Part shown: positions 6,535-7,989 of the stretch, in pieces
How positions within the stretch are numbered: the stretch's first letter is position 1
Layout: each line of letters begins with the position of its first letter
DNA from: Bacteroidales bacterium
GTDB taxonomy: Bacteria > Bacteroidota > Bacteroidia > Bacteroidales > UBA4181
Direction of reading: 5' to 3'
Length of the DNA: 7,989 nt
NCBI GenBank assembly: GCA_031264715.1
Contig: JAISDP010000322.1
Coordinates: 1 to 7,989, forward strand
Translations under genes and position numbers: made by a program
The notes under the pieces: model-generated
Databases searched by the model: none
What the model was told of the DNA's origin: nothing
The model's input: only the letters and a program-made list of their open reading frames with translations

Positions 6535-7398
6535 ATGATTACACGAAGAAATTTTGTAAGAAAAGCAGGAGCCGGTTTACTGGCTGTGGGGGCAACTTCG
6601 GCGTTTCTTGGCGAAGAATTGTATGCGATGCCTGCTGCTGGCCCTGTAAAAAAGCAGCAAAAGGAAGACCTGTTTAAGGTATCCATGGCAGGGTATAGCT
6701 TTTTGCATTTCGACATCGACAAGGCGCTTGAAATGATGCAGCGTATGGATGTGCATTACCTGTGCATCAAGGATTTTCATTTGAAACTGGATGCTTCCGA
6801 CGATGAGATCGCTGCATTCCACGCCAAATTGAAAAGCAAAGGCGTAACGGGCTACGCTGTAGGTCCGATTTATATGAAGTCGGAAGCCGCCGTCGACCAG
6901 GCCTTTGCTTATGCCAAGAGGGTGGGAGTGAAGCTGATTGTGGGTGTTCCCAACTACGAGCTTCTGCCTTATGTTGACAAGAAGGTGAAGGAATATGATT
7001 TCAATTATGCGATACACATCCATGGGCCGGACATCAAAGAATACCCAAATGCCAAGGATGTGATCGACAACGTACAGAACCTCGATCCGCGTATCGGCAT
7101 GTGCCTTGACATCGGACACGACACCCGTGCCGGGTTCAACCCTGCCGATGACCTGAAGAAGTATTATAAACGCGTGTTCGATATACATATCAAGGACGTG
7201 ACCGCCGCCGGCAAAGAAGGCAGAACCTGCGAAATGGGACGTGGCGTCATCGACATCCCCGCTTTCGTGAAAACGTTACGCAAGGTGAAATATGCCGGCG
7301 CATGCAGCCTCGAATTTGAAAAGGCCATGAAAGATCCGTTGGCCGGGTTAGCCGAATCTATCGGCTATTTTAAAGGTGTAATGGACGCAACGGCATAA
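6535..7398 (+). CDS. Tat-exported sugar isomerase/epimerase-like TIM-barrel protein
   Basis: The 287-residue product belongs to the xylose isomerase-like TIM-barrel superfamily (AP_endonuc_2). These proteins bind a divalent metal and isomerise, epimerise or cleave sugars. The N-terminus TRRNFVRKAGAGLLAVGA (3-20) is a twin-arginine signal, so the protein is folded before export to the periplasm. That makes a phosphorylated substrate unlikely despite the usual database name. Likely metal or active-site residues are in HIHGPD (161-166), CLDIGH (190-195), DIHIKD (216-221) and SLEFE (258-262), with GRGVID (235-240). In classic epimerases the first metal ligand is a glutamate, but here that strand carries histidines. 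The start at 6535 begins the Tat motif and follows the -7 box at 6503-6510. It is divergent from the GH78 gene. Possible roles are sugar epimerase, or lyase/hydratase on 3-keto-glycosides as reported for relatives in Bacteroides; I cannot choose between them. Confidence 0.88.
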   Translation: MITRRNFVRKAGAGLLAVGATSAFLGEELYAMPAAGPVKKQQKEDLFKVSMAGYSFLHFDIDKALEMMQRMDVHYLCIKDFHLKLDASDDEIAAFHAKLKSKGVTGYAVGPIYMKSEAAVDQAFAYAKRVGVKLIVGVPNYELLPYVDKKVKEYDFNYAIHIHGPDIKEYPNAKDVIDNVQNLDPRIGMCLDIGHDTRAGFNPADDLKKYYKRVFDIHIKDVTAAGKEGRTCEMGRGVIDIPAFVKTLRKVKYAGACSLEFEKAMKDPLAGLAESIGYFKGVMDATA

Positions 7399-7410
7399 AT
7401 TCGGTTTTAA

Positions 7411-7480
7411 GTATCCGGTAGCGCTGTTGAAAATAGAAAGTTGAAAATCAATTTTCAACTTTCTATTTTCTGGATACCGG
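7411..7480. terminator. Long palindrome, probable bidirectional terminator
   Basis: A perfect 20-base inverted repeat (left arm 7429-7448, beginning GAAAATAGAAAG; right arm 7451-7470, ending CTATTTTC) has only two bases between arms. It begins 31 bases after the stop of the isomerase-like gene. One strand of the stem is purine-rich and the other pyrimidine-rich. Short outer arms can extend it: GTATCC (7411-7416) with GGATAC (7472-7477), or alternatively CCGGTA (7415-7420) with TACCGG (7475-7480). It is AT-rich, without the usual GC stem and trailing U-run, so it may be a dispersed palindromic repeat with terminator activity rather than a classical terminator. Confidence 0.6.
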
Positions 7481-7489
7481 CGTCCTCCC

Positions 7490-7548
7490 GTCCGAACTGC
7501 GAAGCTGTTCAACCTTGAATGCCCTTCGGCATCAAATCGCAACCGGAC
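7490..7548. other. Foldable intergenic segment, possible structured RNA or repeat
   Basis: Nested complementary segments form a plausible three-way junction. GTCCG (7490-7494) pairs with CGGAC (7544-7548), and TGCGA (7498-7502) with TCGCA (7537-7541). Inside are two small hairpins: TTCA/TGAA (7508-7511 and 7516-7519, roughly) and ATGCC (7519-7523) with GGCAT (7528-7532) around CTTC. A competing pairing CGAAG (7500-7504) with CTTCG (7524-7528) exists. No promoter clearly serves it on either strand and I recognise no known RNA family. It could be a bamD upstream element, part of a larger repeat with the palindrome at 7411-7480, or chance. Confidence 0.25.
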
Positions 7549-7605
7549 AAATTACACACGAACATACTATAATTGTTGTTTTACCGTTAATCTTTGTCAG
7601 CATGA

Positions 7606-7635
7606 TTGGATGTTCCATCATTTTTTATACTTTTG
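7606..7635 (+). promoter_or_regulatory. bamD promoter, Bacteroidetes sigma-70 type
   Basis: A TTG -33 element (7606-7608) and a perfect -7 box TACTTTTG (7628-7635) are 19 bases apart, the textbook Bacteroides spacing. Transcription should start near 7641, about 14 bases before the ATG at 7655. A second, poorer box, AATCTTTG, lies just upstream at about 7589-7596. Confidence 0.7.
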
Positions 7636-7654
7636 TCCGGTAATTTATCCGTTA

Positions 7655-7989
7655 ATGAAGAAGTCCTTTTTTTGTCTTTTCATCATAACCATCGGCTTTT
7701 CGTCGTGCAGTCAATATGAAAAACTGCGCAAGAGCACCGATTATCAGTTGAAATACCGTAAAGCGTTCGAATATTATCATGCGAACGATTTTGTGAGAGC
7801 GGGCCAGCTTTTTGACGATATCACCAGCGTGTACCGTGGCACCAACAAGGCCGACACGGTAGCGTACTATCAGGCGATGAGCTATTTCAAGCAAAGGGAT
7901 TATCTTACCGCTTCGCATTATTTCAGCGATCATTACAAGAATCAGCGTCAATCGCCGTTTGCCGAGGAGTGCGAGTACTTCACCGGTTA
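7655..7989 (+). CDS. bamD: Outer membrane assembly lipoprotein BamD (5' part)
   Basis: BamD is the essential lipoprotein partner of BamA in the complex that folds and inserts beta-barrel proteins into the outer membrane. Only the first 111 codons are present; the frame is open at the window edge. The signal peptide is MKKSFFCLFIITIGFSSC, with lipidated cysteine at residue 18. After it come SQYEKLRKSTD and tetratricopeptide-type helices: residues about 32-58 (KYRKAFEYYHANDFVRAGQLFDD region) and about 68-95 (YYQAMSYFKQRDYLTASHYF region), followed by SPFAEECEYFTG. This arrangement, with STDY, TASHYF and PFAEE, is typical of Bacteroidales BamD. There is no Shine-Dalgarno sequence, but the gene has a strong promoter of its own. 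A leftward reading frame overlapping it is a shadow. Confidence 0.92.
   Translation, partial: MKKSFFCLFIITIGFSSCSQYEKLRKSTDYQLKYRKAFEYYHANDFVRAGQLFDDITSVYRGTNKADTVAYYQAMSYFKQRDYLTASHYFSDHYKNQRQSPFAEECEYFTG

Noticed and set aside
7652..7951. 99-codon leftward reading frame opposite bamD
   Set aside because: bamD on the plus strand has a signal peptide, lipobox, tetratricopeptide-type helices and a matching promoter; the leftward frame has none of these.
1..7989. CRISPR arrays, insertion sequences, tRNA or rRNA genes, phage or defence genes
   Set aside because: I saw no regularly spaced repeats, transposase motifs, tRNA-like cloverleaf or defence-related domains anywhere in the window.

Overview
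The window looks like chromosome from a member of the Bacteroidota, most likely order Bacteroidales. The evidence is promoter architecture and gene content. Four clear promoters carry the phylum's -7 box TAnnTTTG (TATCTTTG, TACTTTTG) with a -33 TTG/TTTG-like element about 19-22 bases upstream. Start codons lack clear Shine-Dalgarno sequences, lipoproteins are frequent, and BamD, WaaA and TsaB are of Bacteroidetes type. I cannot name the genus.

Layout. Positions 1-204 hold a divergent promoter pair: one promoter reads left into a gene cut by the window edge, the other reads right into tsaB (205-906, tRNA t6A synthesis). After a 150-base gap with a promoter and an unusually long, foldable leader comes waaA (1057-2280, Kdo transfer to lipid A). 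Two leftward genes converge on waaA: a large GH78 alpha-L-rhamnosidase lipoprotein (3568-6321) and, downstream of it, an unassigned lipoprotein resembling beta-propeller glycosidases (2386-3486). A strong intrinsic terminator hairpin lies between them. Divergent from the rhamnosidase is a Tat-exported sugar isomerase/epimerase-like TIM-barrel protein (6535-7398). The intergenic region between these two carries a 22-base perfect inverted repeat whose 16-base core looks like a LacI/PurR-family operator. After another long palindrome and a second foldable segment, the window ends inside bamD (7655 onward), which encodes an outer-membrane assembly lipoprotein.

How the genes work together. tsaB, waaA and bamD are housekeeping or envelope genes with their own promoters. 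The accessory part is the block 2386-7398. Its three gene products all carry export signals, and a shared operator candidate sits between the divergent pair. My inference is a small periplasmic module for rhamnose-containing glycosides, in which the rhamnosidase removes L-rhamnose and the other two proteins modify or cleave the remainder. No transporter, SusC/SusD pair or regulator gene is visible here, so the module is either incomplete in this window or depends on genes elsewhere. No tRNA, rRNA, CRISPR array, insertion sequence or phage gene was seen, and no gap without a gene exceeds 300 bases.
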